Origin: Aquisalimonas lutea
Lineage (GTDB): Bacteria; Pseudomonadota; Gammaproteobacteria; Nitrococcales; Aquisalimonadaceae
NCBI RefSeq assembly: GCF_030409225.1
Contig: NZ_JAUFPK010000007.1
Span: forward strand, 264,103 to 328,102
DNA: 64,000 nucleotides
Reading direction: 5' to 3'
Below, piece after piece: positions 43,537-52,632 of this stretch. Positions within the stretch are counted from its first letter, which is position 1; each line of letters opens with the position of its first letter. Position numbers and translations under genes: made by a program. The notes below the pieces were generated by a model that saw nothing but the letters and a program-made list of their open reading frames with translations, was not told where the DNA came from and searched no databases.

Positions 43537-44889
43537 CTAGAGAATCTGGTTCGGTAACCAGCTGGCCAAGCCCGGGAAGAACGCCACCAGCGCAACCAGC
43601 ACCAGCAGCACAAGCCAGTAAGGGATGGCGCCCATGAAAATGCGTGCGAGGGTTGCGTCCGGATCGCTCACCGCGCCTTTCACGGTGTAGACACACATGC
43701 CAAAAGGCGGTGTAAGCAAACCTGCCTCGATCGCGACAATGCCGATGATCGCGAACGCGAGCGGGTCGACACCTGCTTGGGCAATAATCGGCGCAAACAG
43801 TGGAACGGTCAGGAGAATGATGGAAACGCTGTCCAGGAACATGCCCATGAGGACCCAGACCAGGACCATCAGAGCGATAATGATCAAAGGATCTCCAGCG
43901 ACGCCGAAGAAGAGGCCTCCGATGACGTCGATAATTCCTCCCATCGCCAAGAGCCGGGAGTACATGTCGGCCGTGATGAGAAGAAACAATAACGGCGCCG
44001 AGACCCGCCCGGTGTTAAGTACGGATTGTGCGAAGGCTCGCGGACCCATGCCCTTTGCTAGTCCAATAACCACCGAGAAGAGCACCCCAACGCCCGCGGC
44101 CTCGGTGGGCGTGAAGAAGCCCCCCCAAATACCACCCAGTACCGAGAGAATTAGGATCAACACCCCTACGCAGCTGAAGTACTCGGCCATGCCGGGCACG
44201 TCCACGCCGTCCCCCGAATCAGCCGGACCGGTTTTGTCACCGAACAGCCGCGGGCGGGCTATGGCTAAGAGAAGCAGGAACAGGAAGAACATCGTTGCCA
44301 GAAGAATTCCGGGTATGACGCCGGCGACGAAGAGTCGACCTACCGATTCCCCGGCAATAACGCCCCAGACGATTAACAAGATGCTCGGCGGGATCAGCAT
44401 CCCCAAAGCGGCGCTACCCGCGATCGAGCCGAGCGCGACGCTTTTGTTGTAGTTGGCACGAAGCATTTCGGGATAGGCGATTCGGGAGAAGGTCGCAGCC
44501 GAGGCGATGGAAACTCCTGTAACTGCACCAAAAACCGTGTTCCCACCTACCGTGGCAAGCGCCAACCGGCCAGGGAGGAGCCGCAGGGATCGATCAATGA
44601 CACGATAAAGGTCGGAGGCCGCCCCGGAACGGGCTACAATCTCGCCCAGCAAGACGAAAAGGGGAATAGTGGCGAACACGTATGATCGAATAGCGCCGTA
44701 GGCGGAACTGGAAAGCAACGAGCCGGCGATTTCGTAGCTCCCCATGATATAGGCGAGCCCGAAGAAACTGCACAGGCCGAGCGAAATGACAATCGGTATC
44801 CCGGTGAACACCAAGAACATCAGCGCACCGATGATCACCGTTGCGAAGGTAACGCTATCCAATGTTGGCCTCCTCCGATTTGCTGACAT
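43537..44889 (-). CDS. TRAP transporter large permease (DctM)
   Basis: 450 residues with 12 or more hydrophobic segments. DctM hallmarks are present: TIPLFVLLGEIVARSGAASDLY, GGNTVFGAVTGVSIASAATF, GMLIPPSILLIVWGV, GGFFTPTEAAGVGVL and DSVSIILLTVPLFAPI. The start at 44889 overlaps the DctQ gene by 35 bp; a TTG at about 44861 overlapping by only a few bases is a plausible alternative. It moves substrate with sodium or protons together with DctQ and DctP. Confidence 0.93.
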   Translation of the reverse strand: MSANRRRPTLDSVTFATVIIGALMFLVFTGIPIVISLGLCSFFGLAYIMGSYEIAGSLLSSSAYGAIRSYVFATIPLFVLLGEIVARSGAASDLYRVIDRSLRLLPGRLALATVGGNTVFGAVTGVSIASAATFSRIAYPEMLRANYNKSVALGSIAGSAALGMLIPPSILLIVWGVIAGESVGRLFVAGVIPGILLATMFFLFLLLLAIARPRLFGDKTGPADSGDGVDVPGMAEYFSCVGVLILILSVLGGIWGGFFTPTEAAGVGVLFSVVIGLAKGMGPRAFAQSVLNTGRVSAPLLFLLITADMYSRLLAMGGIIDVIGGLFFGVAGDPLIIIALMVLVWVLMGMFLDSVSIILLTVPLFAPIIAQAGVDPLAFAIIGIVAIEAGLLTPPFGMCVYTVKGAVSDPDATLARIFMGAIPYWLVLLVLVALVAFFPGLASWLPNQIL

Positions 44890-45433
44890 CGCTATCGATG
44901 TAGGCGCGGTCGCCGGTAACGCAAACGGCGATTGCCCTCACCGACTTAGCGAGGAAGTTCAGGACGGCGAGTACCGAACACGCCACAATGGCGAGCTGTG
45001 CGGGGAACTTAGGAACACGCAAGCTGGCATGGCCTTCGAAGGAATTGCGTACCCACGAAGTAATCATCGGGTCCCATGTGTAGTACGCAACCAATGTGAA
45101 GAAGAGTGCGCCTAGCAGGTAGCCGATTAGCCAGAAAAAGGGGACCACCCGTCGTGGCAGGAAGCTGTCAACGATTTCCGTGCGCAGCAGCGACCCGATC
45201 CGGACGCTGTACGCGATCTGCAAGAACGCCGTTATCAGAAGAACGTGTCCAACGACCTCGGCTACACCGGTAATCGAGTTCCCGAACACGCCACGGCCAA
45301 CAACGTCAGCCCCGATAAGTAAAGCGAGCAAGACCAGCGCGCAGGCGGCGATCACCATTAGTATCTCGGCGATCCACTTGAGGATCCAGTCCGCACGGAG
45401 CGCCACAAGAAGGATGAACTGGAACATGGCCAT
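44855..45433 (-). CDS. TRAP transporter small permease (DctQ)
   Basis: 192 residues from the ATG at 45433. Four helices are visible (about 5-30, 35-60, 70-90, 105-130), with a C-terminal helix near 160-180. The family element LLIGADVVGRGVFGNSITGV is clear. Located between dctP and dctM in the standard order P-Q-M. Confidence 0.9.
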   Translation of the reverse strand: MAMFQFILLVALRADWILKWIAEILMVIAACALVLLALLIGADVVGRGVFGNSITGVAEVVGHVLLITAFLQIAYSVRIGSLLRTEIVDSFLPRRVVPFFWLIGYLLGALFFTLVAYYTWDPMITSWVRNSFEGHASLRVPKFPAQLAIVACSVLAVLNFLAKSVRAIAVCVTGDRAYIDSDVSKSEEANIG

Positions 45434-45485
45434 ACCCTTGAAATCGTGAATTCGAAACGAGGGCGTGCCTCGGGTTACGTGGGGC

Positions 45486-45512
45486 GCGGGCCGGCCCATA
45501 GGACCGGCCCGC
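45486..45512 (-). promoter_or_regulatory. Intercistronic hairpin between dctP and dctQ
   Basis: GCGGGCCGG pairs with CCGGCCCGC around a 9-base loop, without a T-tract. Such stems stabilise the binding-protein mRNA relative to the permease part, giving excess DctP. Confidence 0.55.
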
Positions 45513-45520
45513 ATCCGGCG

Positions 45521-46588
45521 CTAGTCAATCTCATAGCGGTAGGGCCACTCGTAGCCGAGCCGCTCAAGTTCTTCCAGATAGAAGGTCATCACTTCCGTGC
45601 CAGGGAGTCCTCGCTCGTTGGCTTCTTGAGCCATGCGATTCGGGAAATCCTTGAGCGCCTCCGCCCAATCCTCGCGGGCTTGCTGGTCGATCTCGAATAC
45701 GGTCGCACCCTCTTCTTCCAAGGCAGCGACCGCTTTTTCTTCTGACTCCGCACAGACTCGAGCGGTTTCTTCTTCATACTCCTCAGACACTTCCATGAGG
45801 ATTTCCTGTACTTCCTCGGGCAGGCTGTTCCAGGTATCGAGATTGATCGTCACGGAGTTGACATACTGGGAGCCGAAGTCGGTCAACGTGAAAACGGGTG
45901 CGACTTCGTAGAGGCTGAAGCTCTCCCACCAAGCGGCCGCACTGATGTACCCGTCATACACTCCGGTCTGGATTGCCTGATAGGCTTCGTTGAGATTGGA
46001 AGTTACCGGTGATGCCCCGGCGATCCAGTCGAGGTTGACGCCTGCGCCCGCGATCTTTTGCCCTTCGAGATCGGAAAATGCGCGCCATTCGAAGTCCGTA
46101 CCGAGCCCGTAGTTCTCCAAGCAGCTGCCGGTCAGGTACTTCTGGCCAAACTCTTCTTCGAAGAAGCTGATCATCTCCGGATGGGCTTCGAGGGTCGCCC
46201 GCCCGGCTTCGGTCGCCATATACGGGTCTGGCGTCCCGAACGGCATGAATAGAGGGAAGTTGTGTAGAAAGGCGTTGGAAGGCTCGAAGATCAGGCTTGC
46301 GAACCCGATGTCCAAGAGTCCGTCCCTGGTTGCCTGCAGGATCTCGTCGACGTCGGCGACTGCACCCGAGTGGAGTTCCTGGATCGTAAGTGTGTGCTCC
46401 GTTTCTTCGTTGACTCTTCGCTCCAACTCAGGAGCGAAGAACTCATGAGCAGTCTCGGTATAGGCAAGCAGGCCAATGGGATGCCCGGACCCAACGCGAA
46501 GCGTAATATTCTCGGCACCTGCCGCCGAGACGGTGGTCATCAGCGCAACTGGAAGTGCGATGGTGAGTGGTTTTGTCATGTTCATCAT
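45521..46588 (-). CDS. TRAP transporter substrate-binding protein (DctP)
   Basis: 355 residues with a signal peptide (TIALPVALMTTVSAAGA, cleavage before ENITLRVG). Periplasmic DctP fold: GHPIGLLAYTETAHEFFAPE, VNEETEHTLTIQELHSGAVA, DVDEILQATRDGLLDIGF, QIAGAGVN-like GQKIAGAGVNLDWIAGASP, NEAYQAIQTGVYDGYIS. The usual Arg that pairs with a ligand carboxylate (near residue 170) is not obvious, so the ligand may not be a simple dicarboxylate. First gene of the operon. Confidence 0.92.
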   Translation of the reverse strand: MMNMTKPLTIALPVALMTTVSAAGAENITLRVGSGHPIGLLAYTETAHEFFAPELERRVNEETEHTLTIQELHSGAVADVDEILQATRDGLLDIGFASLIFEPSNAFLHNFPLFMPFGTPDPYMATEAGRATLEAHPEMISFFEEEFGQKYLTGSCLENYGLGTDFEWRAFSDLEGQKIAGAGVNLDWIAGASPVTSNLNEAYQAIQTGVYDGYISAAAWWESFSLYEVAPVFTLTDFGSQYVNSVTINLDTWNSLPEEVQEILMEVSEEYEEETARVCAESEEKAVAALEEEGATVFEIDQQAREDWAEALKDFPNRMAQEANERGLPGTEVMTFYLEELERLGYEWPYRYEID

Positions 46589-47074
46589 CTGTCTCCACGC
46601 AGTAAAAGTTAATCGAGCTGTACCTTCAGCCCTGAACTAGCCTCTCAACGCCATGCTCTTTTCCAACGCTAGGCTCGATTGCACTATATCGCTACCCGCC
46701 ATCAAGCATACCTAATATATTAAAAGCTTATATCCAATAAGTATCGGACACTCGAAGACAGCCCAAATTTAAGGCCTTCCTTGCGGACGCAACGCCTTGG
46801 CGTCCTAGTCTCTCCCTCTTGGGAGTTCCATATATCCTTGGTTTAACAGTATTTTTTACTGTGTAAGCAAGATTGCAAAAATGGCGGTTACCTTCTCTTC
46901 CAGGTGATATCACAAGTCACTGACATCACTTATACAAAGTTTCAGTCATCAGGTATATTGCAAATTTATAAAGAGGTCTGCCGTTGACGTGCTGATTCCA
47001 CGTCGAGTCACACCTGAGCAGTTCAACGCAAGAACTCCGACAGAAGCATGCGGCGCGCTTATACGAGGCAGGCA
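46589..47074. promoter_or_regulatory. AT-rich divergent control region, TRAP operon / LysR
   Basis: 486 bp, notably AT-rich between 46700 and 46980. Contains TAATATATTAAAAGCTTATA-type sequence near 46708-46730 and several T-N11-A arrangements that could be LysR boxes. I cannot choose one by eye. No ORF with support. Confidence 0.4.
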
Positions 47075-48001
47075 ATGAATCTGAAGCAGATGCAGTATTT
47101 CGTGACCATCGCCCGTGTCGGCAGCCTTTCCCAGGCTGCCCAAGAGCTCAACGTCGCGCAGCCAGCCCTTAGCCAGAACCTGAAAAGCCTTGAGGAGGAG
47201 CTGGGCTTACCAGTCGTTGACCGACACTCACGGGGCGTAACCCCCAACGACGTGGGCCTCATGCTCTTGCACCATTTCACAGGAGTCTTACGGGATGTCG
47301 AGAAGACGCAGTCTCTGATAACAGATTATGCCGACAATCCATCCGGAGAAGTTAAGGTAGGAGTAACGACCACAGCAGCGGGAATATTGATTGCCCCATT
47401 ACTAACGCTGGCGGCGGAAAAGTACCCGCGGATTTGGCTGCACGCCGTGGAGGGAATGAGTGGGACGCTACGAGAGGCTCTCCAGCTTGGGAACCTGGAC
47501 ATGGCAATTCTCTATGACGCGAGCATGCTCGACTCCGAGAACTTCGTAGTAACCCCGATCATGACTGAGGAGCTGTTCCTGGTAGTCAGGAATGATGGTC
47601 GACTGCGGCATCGCACAAGCATTCCATTTGAAATGCTTCCCGAATTCCGGCTAGTTCTCCCAAGTCAGCACCATACTTTGGCGAAAAGAATAAAAAACGC
47701 ATCCGCGAATGCGAAGGTCCCCTTGGAGACGCACTTTGACGTGGATTCATTCACTGGAATGATCTCCTTGGTCAGGGCTGGCTTTGAGTCAATACTACCT
47801 TACGCTAGTGTTTCAGAGTTGGTTGAAAAGGGAGAAGTTCAGGCCATCCCTATAGACTCTCCGCCTATCCAGTGGACAGTTTATCTAGCTACCGCCCAAA
47901 AAGGGGTGCGATCCCGGGCCGTGCGTACTGTACACAAGCTCGTCACACAGACGATGGAGACGATGGTGGAAAGGGGGGATTGGCCAGGGCGACTTGTCTG
48001 A
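47075..48001 (+). CDS. LysR-family regulator of the TRAP cluster
   Basis: 308 residues from the ATG at 47075. The winged-helix domain reads MQYFVTIARVGSLSQAAQEL, then NVAQPALSQNLKSLEEELGL, then VVDRHSRGVTPNDVG. The effector domain (about 90-295) is of the NAC/Cbl-like style (VKVGVTTTAAGILIAPLLTL). Divergent from dctP, so it most likely controls the TRAP-cyclase-amidase operon in response to the imported compound. Confidence 0.9.
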   Translation: MNLKQMQYFVTIARVGSLSQAAQELNVAQPALSQNLKSLEEELGLPVVDRHSRGVTPNDVGLMLLHHFTGVLRDVEKTQSLITDYADNPSGEVKVGVTTTAAGILIAPLLTLAAEKYPRIWLHAVEGMSGTLREALQLGNLDMAILYDASMLDSENFVVTPIMTEELFLVVRNDGRLRHRTSIPFEMLPEFRLVLPSQHHTLAKRIKNASANAKVPLETHFDVDSFTGMISLVRAGFESILPYASVSELVEKGEVQAIPIDSPPIQWTVYLATAQKGVRSRAVRTVHKLVTQTMETMVERGDWPGRLV

Positions 48002-48335
48002 AAATCACATACTGGGAACGAGATCCATTGCGAAAGGGAACGCCGAATCGGCGGTAGCGGGTTCGGCTCTACGCGCTAGGATCTCAGCAGTGCATCGTCA
48101 CCGGTAACGACGTGTTCGCTCGCCTGGTGTGGTGAATGGTGATCACTCCCCTCGATAGCGGACGCCGACAGATTCTGAGCAGCCGTCTGCAACGGGTCGG
48201 CACATGCCGGGCGTCGTCAATGACAACCAGGTTGGCGGAACGTCGCCATTCACCGTTCCAAAGAATGGTGAACAAACCTTCGCCCACCAGAGAACGTCCG
48301 TCGGACAAGCCGGGAGCGATGGGCCGCATCCACTG
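48002..48335. other. Gap without recognisable gene
   Basis: 334 bp between convergent genes; short frames only. A weak inverted repeat (GAATGGTGATCACTCC region near 48135-48150) is present. Confidence 0.35.
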
Positions 48336-48944
48336 TCACTGTGCGTGCTTCGGTGCTTTCGCCCAATTCAACGCCTGTTCCAGACGGTCGTCGCCCCAGA
48401 ATAACTCGTCCCCGGCGATGAACGTTGGTGACCCGAAAATCCCCCTTTGCCGGGCCTGCTCAGTTTGTTCCTTGAGCGCTGCCTTGTTCTCGGCCGAGCG
48501 TGCCCTCGCCAGGGCCGTGTCAGGGTCCTGGCCGGCGCGCATGAGTGCGCCGTGAATGTTCTCCTCGGTACCGATGATGCAGCCCTCCGTCCAGTGAAGA
48601 GCGAAAGCGGCTTCGGTGAACGTCGAACTCCACCCTTCCGCGCTACCGAGCAGCGCAAGGCGCGCCGACGTCAGGACCTCGTCGGGCGGGTACTTCTCCG
48701 GCCGCCGATACGGAATGCCGTGTTCAGCAGCGCGGCGCTCGAGATCCCGCCACATGTACGCCAGTTTGTTCGGAAACGGCAGAAACGGACCGTTCTCCAG
48801 TCCTTGCTCAACGAGAAGCGGCATCAGCAGGAAGGGCTTCCACTCGACGGCAACCCCCTCGGCCTCGGCGAGGGATCGAAGGCGGGCAACGGAGAGGTAC
48901 GTATACGTGCTGCCGAACTCGAACCAGAATTGGACCGTGGGCAT
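48336..48944 (-). CDS. DsbA-family 2-hydroxychromene-2-carboxylate isomerase-like protein
   Basis: 202 residues from the ATG at 48944 (MPTVQFWFEFGSTYTYLSVA). Glutathione-dependent thioredoxin-fold isomerase family: FGSTYTYLS replaces the CxxC motif with Ser at the active site, followed by a helical insertion (KYPPDEVLTSARLALLGSAE) and GIFGSPTFIAGDELFWGDDR near the C-terminus. Related enzymes act in naphthalene and other aromatic degradation; the exact substrate is unknown. An in-frame extension upstream is not family-like. Confidence 0.88.
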   Translation of the reverse strand: MPTVQFWFEFGSTYTYLSVARLRSLAEAEGVAVEWKPFLLMPLLVEQGLENGPFLPFPNKLAYMWRDLERRAAEHGIPYRRPEKYPPDEVLTSARLALLGSAEGWSSTFTEAAFALHWTEGCIIGTEENIHGALMRAGQDPDTALARARSAENKAALKEQTEQARQRGIFGSPTFIAGDELFWGDDRLEQALNWAKAPKHAQ

Positions 48945-49319
48945 GACCAGCCTCCCGGTTGCGCGTTGCATCCCGCCCCCGGAAGCGGGATGGGGACGCC
49001 AGGAGACCCTCTGTCTTCCCGCGTCCAACAGATTGTGCGGGCCACCCTACAGAGTAGACAGCAAACCACCGTTTTGAACCGTACCGGCTTTTCCGGGGGC
49101 TCGTTGGTGTGAGTCACGCCACCATGGTGGACGGACTCTGCTGCTGATGGTACAGGCGAGGGATGCAGGTTTCGGCACGAACTGACCTGTACGCCGGGAC
49201 GCATGTCCCATGTTTTATCAAATTTCTCTCGCCGGTCGGGACGTCTGCCTCAGGTCGTGATGCCTTTTACCTCCCAAGATGGACTCGCAGTCCATCGAAG
49301 GTCCACAGGAGGTTTCGTC
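48945..49319. repeat. Gap with a partial copy of the dispersed repeat
   Basis: 375 bp. At about 49075-49120, TTGAACCGTACCGGCTTTTC and CGGGGGCTCGTTGGTGTGAG match the start of the repeats at 9172 and 39988, then diverge. The OsmC ribosome-binding site ACAGGAGG is at the right end. Confidence 0.5.
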
Positions 49320-49925
49320 ATGGCAAAGCCGAGCGAGCATTTCGTACCAGCGCGCCAGCGCGTTCTGCAGCAACGGTATCGCGAAGCGCCCGAGCAGGCA
49401 TGGATCAGCGATCACGCACGAGCGGTTGAAGGCGATGCGTCGGATTCCTTCCACGGTGACGTGGAGCCGGCCAACAACGGCGGGCAGCGTTGGCGCTACG
49501 GCATCCACCGGGCGGTCGGTGGCGACCATGATGTCCCGAATCCCGGTGACTTGCTGTGCGCGGCCCAAGCAGCCTGCTTGCATTCGACGACGCGCATGCT
49601 GGCGGAATGGCTGGATGTCGAGATTATCAATGCCGAGGTCGCCGTTAGCGCCGAGGTCGATGTGCGCGGCGCCCTCGTGGTCGACCCATCGGTGCCGGTA
49701 GGATTCCAGCGGATCCACTGCGACGTGCTGCTGGAGGTACCCGCTATGACCCCGGGGAAATCGCTGAAAGCGTTGATGGGCAGCGCGGAACGCTGCTGCC
49801 CGGTGTTTCAAACCCTCAAAGGCGGCACGGAGGTGGTTGTCGACTGGCGTATCGACCAGGCGGCGGGCCCCGAATCGAACGAGATTCGGCACGAGACCGG
49901 CGCCCACCACGACGCACGCACCTGA
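49320..49925 (+). CDS. OsmC-family peroxide-stress protein
   Basis: 201 residues; the ATG at 49320 is preceded by ACAGGAGGTTTCGTC. Two redox cysteines are in place: GDLLCAAQAACLHSTTRML and the C-terminal CCPVFQTLKGGTEVVVDW. OsmC/OHR proteins reduce organic hydroperoxides, but this subgroup is diverse and some members have other roles. A very strong hairpin follows at 49947-49974, then a methyltransferase gene. Confidence 0.87.
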   Translation: MAKPSEHFVPARQRVLQQRYREAPEQAWISDHARAVEGDASDSFHGDVEPANNGGQRWRYGIHRAVGGDHDVPNPGDLLCAAQAACLHSTTRMLAEWLDVEIINAEVAVSAEVDVRGALVVDPSVPVGFQRIHCDVLLEVPAMTPGKSLKALMGSAERCCPVFQTLKGGTEVVVDWRIDQAAGPESNEIRHETGAHHDART

Positions 49926-49946
49926 CGCGCATCCGGCAACCAGTGG

Positions 49947-49974
49947 GTTCGGGGCACTGGACAGTGCCCCGAAC
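49947..49974 (+). terminator. Perfect hairpin after osmC
   Basis: GTTCGGGGCACT pairs with AGTGCCCCGAAC around GGAC, 21 bp before the next start codon. No T-tract; it could attenuate read-through into the methyltransferase gene. Confidence 0.6.
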
Positions 49975-49994
49975 AACCATCAAGGAGGCATATC

Positions 49995-50825
49995 ATGAGT
50001 ACAGCAGCCGAATCCCGGAAAGGATCCATCCGCCCGCACAACGCGGGCCCGTCGGCGGTATGGTCCAGTGCTGGTGCCGCCTACGACGAGATTAGCCGCG
50101 GCATCCTCGACGCCATCGAGCACGCCATCAACCGGCTCCGACCCCACAAAGAGATGCGCATCCTCGACGCGGCGACGGGCACGGGCTGGACGGCCCGCCG
50201 TCTGGCCGAACGGGGATTTCATGTTACCGGGCTGGATTTCGCCCCGGATATGCTGGACGCGGCCCGGGAGAGCGCCGCCGCCAGTGGACTGCAAATCCCG
50301 TTCATCGAGGGCGACGCCGAGGCGATGCCGTTCGACGACGGCACCTTCGACGCCGTGATCTCCACCTTTGGCGTCATGTTCACCCAGCGCCCCGAAGATG
50401 CCGCCGCGGAGCTGGCCCGCGTCTGCCGGCCCGGCGGCCGTCTGGTGCTCGCAGTGTGGACGCCGGACGGCAACGTCTTCGAGATGTTCCGGATCATCAA
50501 GGGGTATATGCCGGCTCCGGAAGGCGCGCCCCCTCCGTCACCCTTCGAGTGGGGCCGCACGGAGCGGCTCCGGGAGCTGCTGTCCGACGCCTTCGAACTG
50601 CGCTTCGAGGAGGGCACTTCCTACTACCGGGAGCCCGACGGCGCGGCCGCCTGGCGGACCTTCTCGGAGGGCTACGGTCCGGTACGCACCCTCCTCGGCA
50701 AGCTGGATGCGGACCAGCGCTCCCGCTTCGAGGCGGAGTTCACGGCCTTCCATGACGGCTTCGCCGACGAACTGGGCATTACAGTGCCGCGCCAGTACCG
50801 CGTGGTCCACGGTATACGGCGCTGA
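49995..50825 (+). CDS. Class I SAM-dependent methyltransferase
   Basis: 276 residues, AAGGAGG before the ATG. The Rossmann motifs of a UbiE/Methyltransf_11 protein are clear: motif I RILDAATGTGWTARRLAERG, acidic residue after strand 2 (VTGLDFAPDMLD), GDAEAMPFDDGTFDAVISTF and ARVCRPGGRLVLAVW. Substrate unknown; small molecules are usual for this subgroup. Confidence 0.92.
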   Translation: MSTAAESRKGSIRPHNAGPSAVWSSAGAAYDEISRGILDAIEHAINRLRPHKEMRILDAATGTGWTARRLAERGFHVTGLDFAPDMLDAARESAAASGLQIPFIEGDAEAMPFDDGTFDAVISTFGVMFTQRPEDAAAELARVCRPGGRLVLAVWTPDGNVFEMFRIIKGYMPAPEGAPPPSPFEWGRTERLRELLSDAFELRFEEGTSYYREPDGAAAWRTFSEGYGPVRTLLGKLDADQRSRFEAEFTAFHDGFADELGITVPRQYRVVHGIRR

Positions 50826-51141
50826 CGACCGCGGGAAGCCTCGGAACCGGGAAGCGTGCTGCAGCTGGAGGGGCTGCGGCACGCCCCTTCGCCGGAACCC
50901 GTATCAAGGTTGGTGCTCGCGCTGTCTATCGACGTGGCATCGTTGAGCAGTTCCCGGGGAGCGTTTTCCTGATGTGGCTGTCAGAAACCAGAAGTAGTTG
51001 CCGACCTATTGCGACCTTCAGCCGAATGCAATGACAACATGAGATTTAGAGTTTCTGAGAGTGTTTACTCCGACGGAAAGCAGACGTTCCCAACCCTCGA
51101 TCGAAGGTCCGCAACGGGTCGCTTTGAGACGACGGGTACGT
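50826..51141. other. Gap without recognisable gene
   Basis: 316 bp between convergent genes; no supported ORF, hairpin with T-tract or repeat seen. Confidence 0.35.
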
Positions 51142-51810
51142 TTAGGCGACGCGTTCCAGGAGGTCGGGGCCGTCGTTCCGGGGTGAGTTGACGCGTGTAC
51201 TCACCGGGTAGGCGTCCATGCGTTCTGCGGGAAATGGCACCAACGCCGCCCGTGCCTCCTCCGGGGATCCTTTCAGCCAGATCCCGCAGTCCTCGGGGGT
51301 GACGATGGCCGGCATCCGCGCTTTTGCGTGGATCTGCGCGACCATGGGATTGGCCGGCACCGTGATGATGGTGCACGACTCGACCACCGCCCCGTCCGGT
51401 GCCGTTGATGCCTCCCACAGGCCGCAGAAGCCGAACGGCTCGCCGCCAACACGGCAAATGAAGTATGGCTGCTTGCGACCGGCAACCGCTTGCCACTCAT
51501 AGTACCCAATGGCGGGAATGACACAGCGCTGCCCGCGCTTCCAGGGGCCGCGGTAGGTCGCCGCCGTGTCGATGCTCTCCGCCCGGGCATTGATGGTGCT
51601 GTACTTCGTCGGCTGCCCGTCGGCCCACGCGGGTACAAGTCCCCAGCGCAGCATCACGCCCTCGCGCTCGCCATCAGCGGGTCGGATAGCAGGGACCATT
51701 TGCGTGGGCGTGACGTTGTACTTGACCCAATCATGCGTCCACTGCCGCGGGATCACGTTGAACGCCCGCTCGATGGCCGCCTCGGTCTTGCTGACGAATC
51801 GACCACACAT
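51142..51810 (-). CDS. SRAP/YedK-type abasic-site protecting protein
   Basis: 222 residues from the ATG at 51810. Cys2 (MCGRFVSKTE) is the residue that crosslinks to abasic DNA after removal of Met1; NVTPTQ, AINA-like TINARAES, YYEW and IHAKARMPAIV hold the other conserved Asn, Glu and His. Length is normal for the family. About 70 % of the protein matches the broken copy at 7815-8481, so the genome kept one working paralogue. Confidence 0.93.
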   Translation of the reverse strand: MCGRFVSKTEAAIERAFNVIPRQWTHDWVKYNVTPTQMVPAIRPADGEREGVMLRWGLVPAWADGQPTKYSTINARAESIDTAATYRGPWKRGQRCVIPAIGYYEWQAVAGRKQPYFICRVGGEPFGFCGLWEASTAPDGAVVESCTIITVPANPMVAQIHAKARMPAIVTPEDCGIWLKGSPEEARAALVPFPAERMDAYPVSTRVNSPRNDGPDLLERVA

Positions 51811-51910
51811 CTGTCGGCTCCCGGCGGTATTCAATCTCCAGTCTAACCCAGTCCAAGCGCTGCCATCCGGCAGCGGATTGCGCGTCTTGGGCAAAAACTA
51901 TACATATATA

Positions 51911-52159
51911 TGGGCTATCCTCCTTGCTCCACCAGTATCAATATGTAGTGGTTCCAAAAGGACGTTTAGCCGGCGCAGCTCGATCCCTACCTGGATGAAT
52001 TTACCTCCCGGTTTAACCGGCGTTCACCCTGCGCACGCGGCCTATTGTTCCACCTCCTGCTCGACCGGGCCGTGTCCCGACCGCCGGCGACTTGCGAGTA
52101 AGTTGGCACGCAACGGGGACACAACATCTCGTAGGTGGTGGAGCTAGCAGGATAGCCCG
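51911..52159. mobile_element. Miniature IS1595-type element with transposase remnant
   Basis: The ends TGGGCTATCCTCCTTGCTCC and, inverted at the right, CGGGCTATCCTGCTAGCTCC form terminal repeats continuing into ACCA. Both sides are flanked by TACATATATA (51901-51910 and 52160-52169), apparently a target duplication. Inside, 51976-52101 encodes LDPYLDEFTSRFNRRSPCAR and GLLFHLLLDRAV, the C-terminal tail of an ISXO2/IS1595 transposase. At 249 bp it could move only with help from a full-length relative. Confidence 0.75.
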
Positions 52160-52221
52160 TACATATATACAGCCTTCAATAATGAAGCAATCGCCACCAC
52201 ACGCCAAGGAGTTCCTTGCCG

Positions 52222-52632
52222 ATGGAGTCTTCGTTATTCGAGCGCTACAGGGCATCGGCCGATTCGATCAACATCGCCACACTCTGGATGCTGAGCAGAG
52301 GGATTCCGTTGCGGGTGCTTCGGCGCTGGTCGTGCCTGTATGACCCGGGCGCGGATGTCACCGTCGCTGCAGAAGAGCTGGACAACGACGGCGCACTCGA
52401 TGTGACCGCCCCGATCCGGGCGGCTTGTCGGGACAGTCAGCACATTGTGACCTGTGAGGAGCACGTCTATTTGCTCCACGGCCGTCCTGCCGGCACGTTG
52501 ATTGCTGAGTTCGCAACGGCGCCTCGCGAGCGGATGGTCCGTGTCTCGGAGCAGTTCTGCAGGGATATGGACCTGGAGCATGGAGACAACGCGATTCCCG
52601 TGGCTCCGAGCCAGCGTTACGAGCATCAGTGA
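52222..52632 (+). CDS. Hypothetical protein
   Basis: 136 residues (MESSLFERYRASADSINIAT...), soluble and acidic, with one Cys-rich centre (RAACRDSQHIVTCEEHVYLL). No family recognised. AAGGAGTTCCTTGCCG precedes the start, a good ribosome-binding site. Just right of the miniature IS element; antisense frames here are shadows. Confidence 0.5.
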   Translation: MESSLFERYRASADSINIATLWMLSRGIPLRVLRRWSCLYDPGADVTVAAEELDNDGALDVTAPIRAACRDSQHIVTCEEHVYLLHGRPAGTLIAEFATAPRERMVRVSEQFCRDMDLEHGDNAIPVAPSQRYEHQ

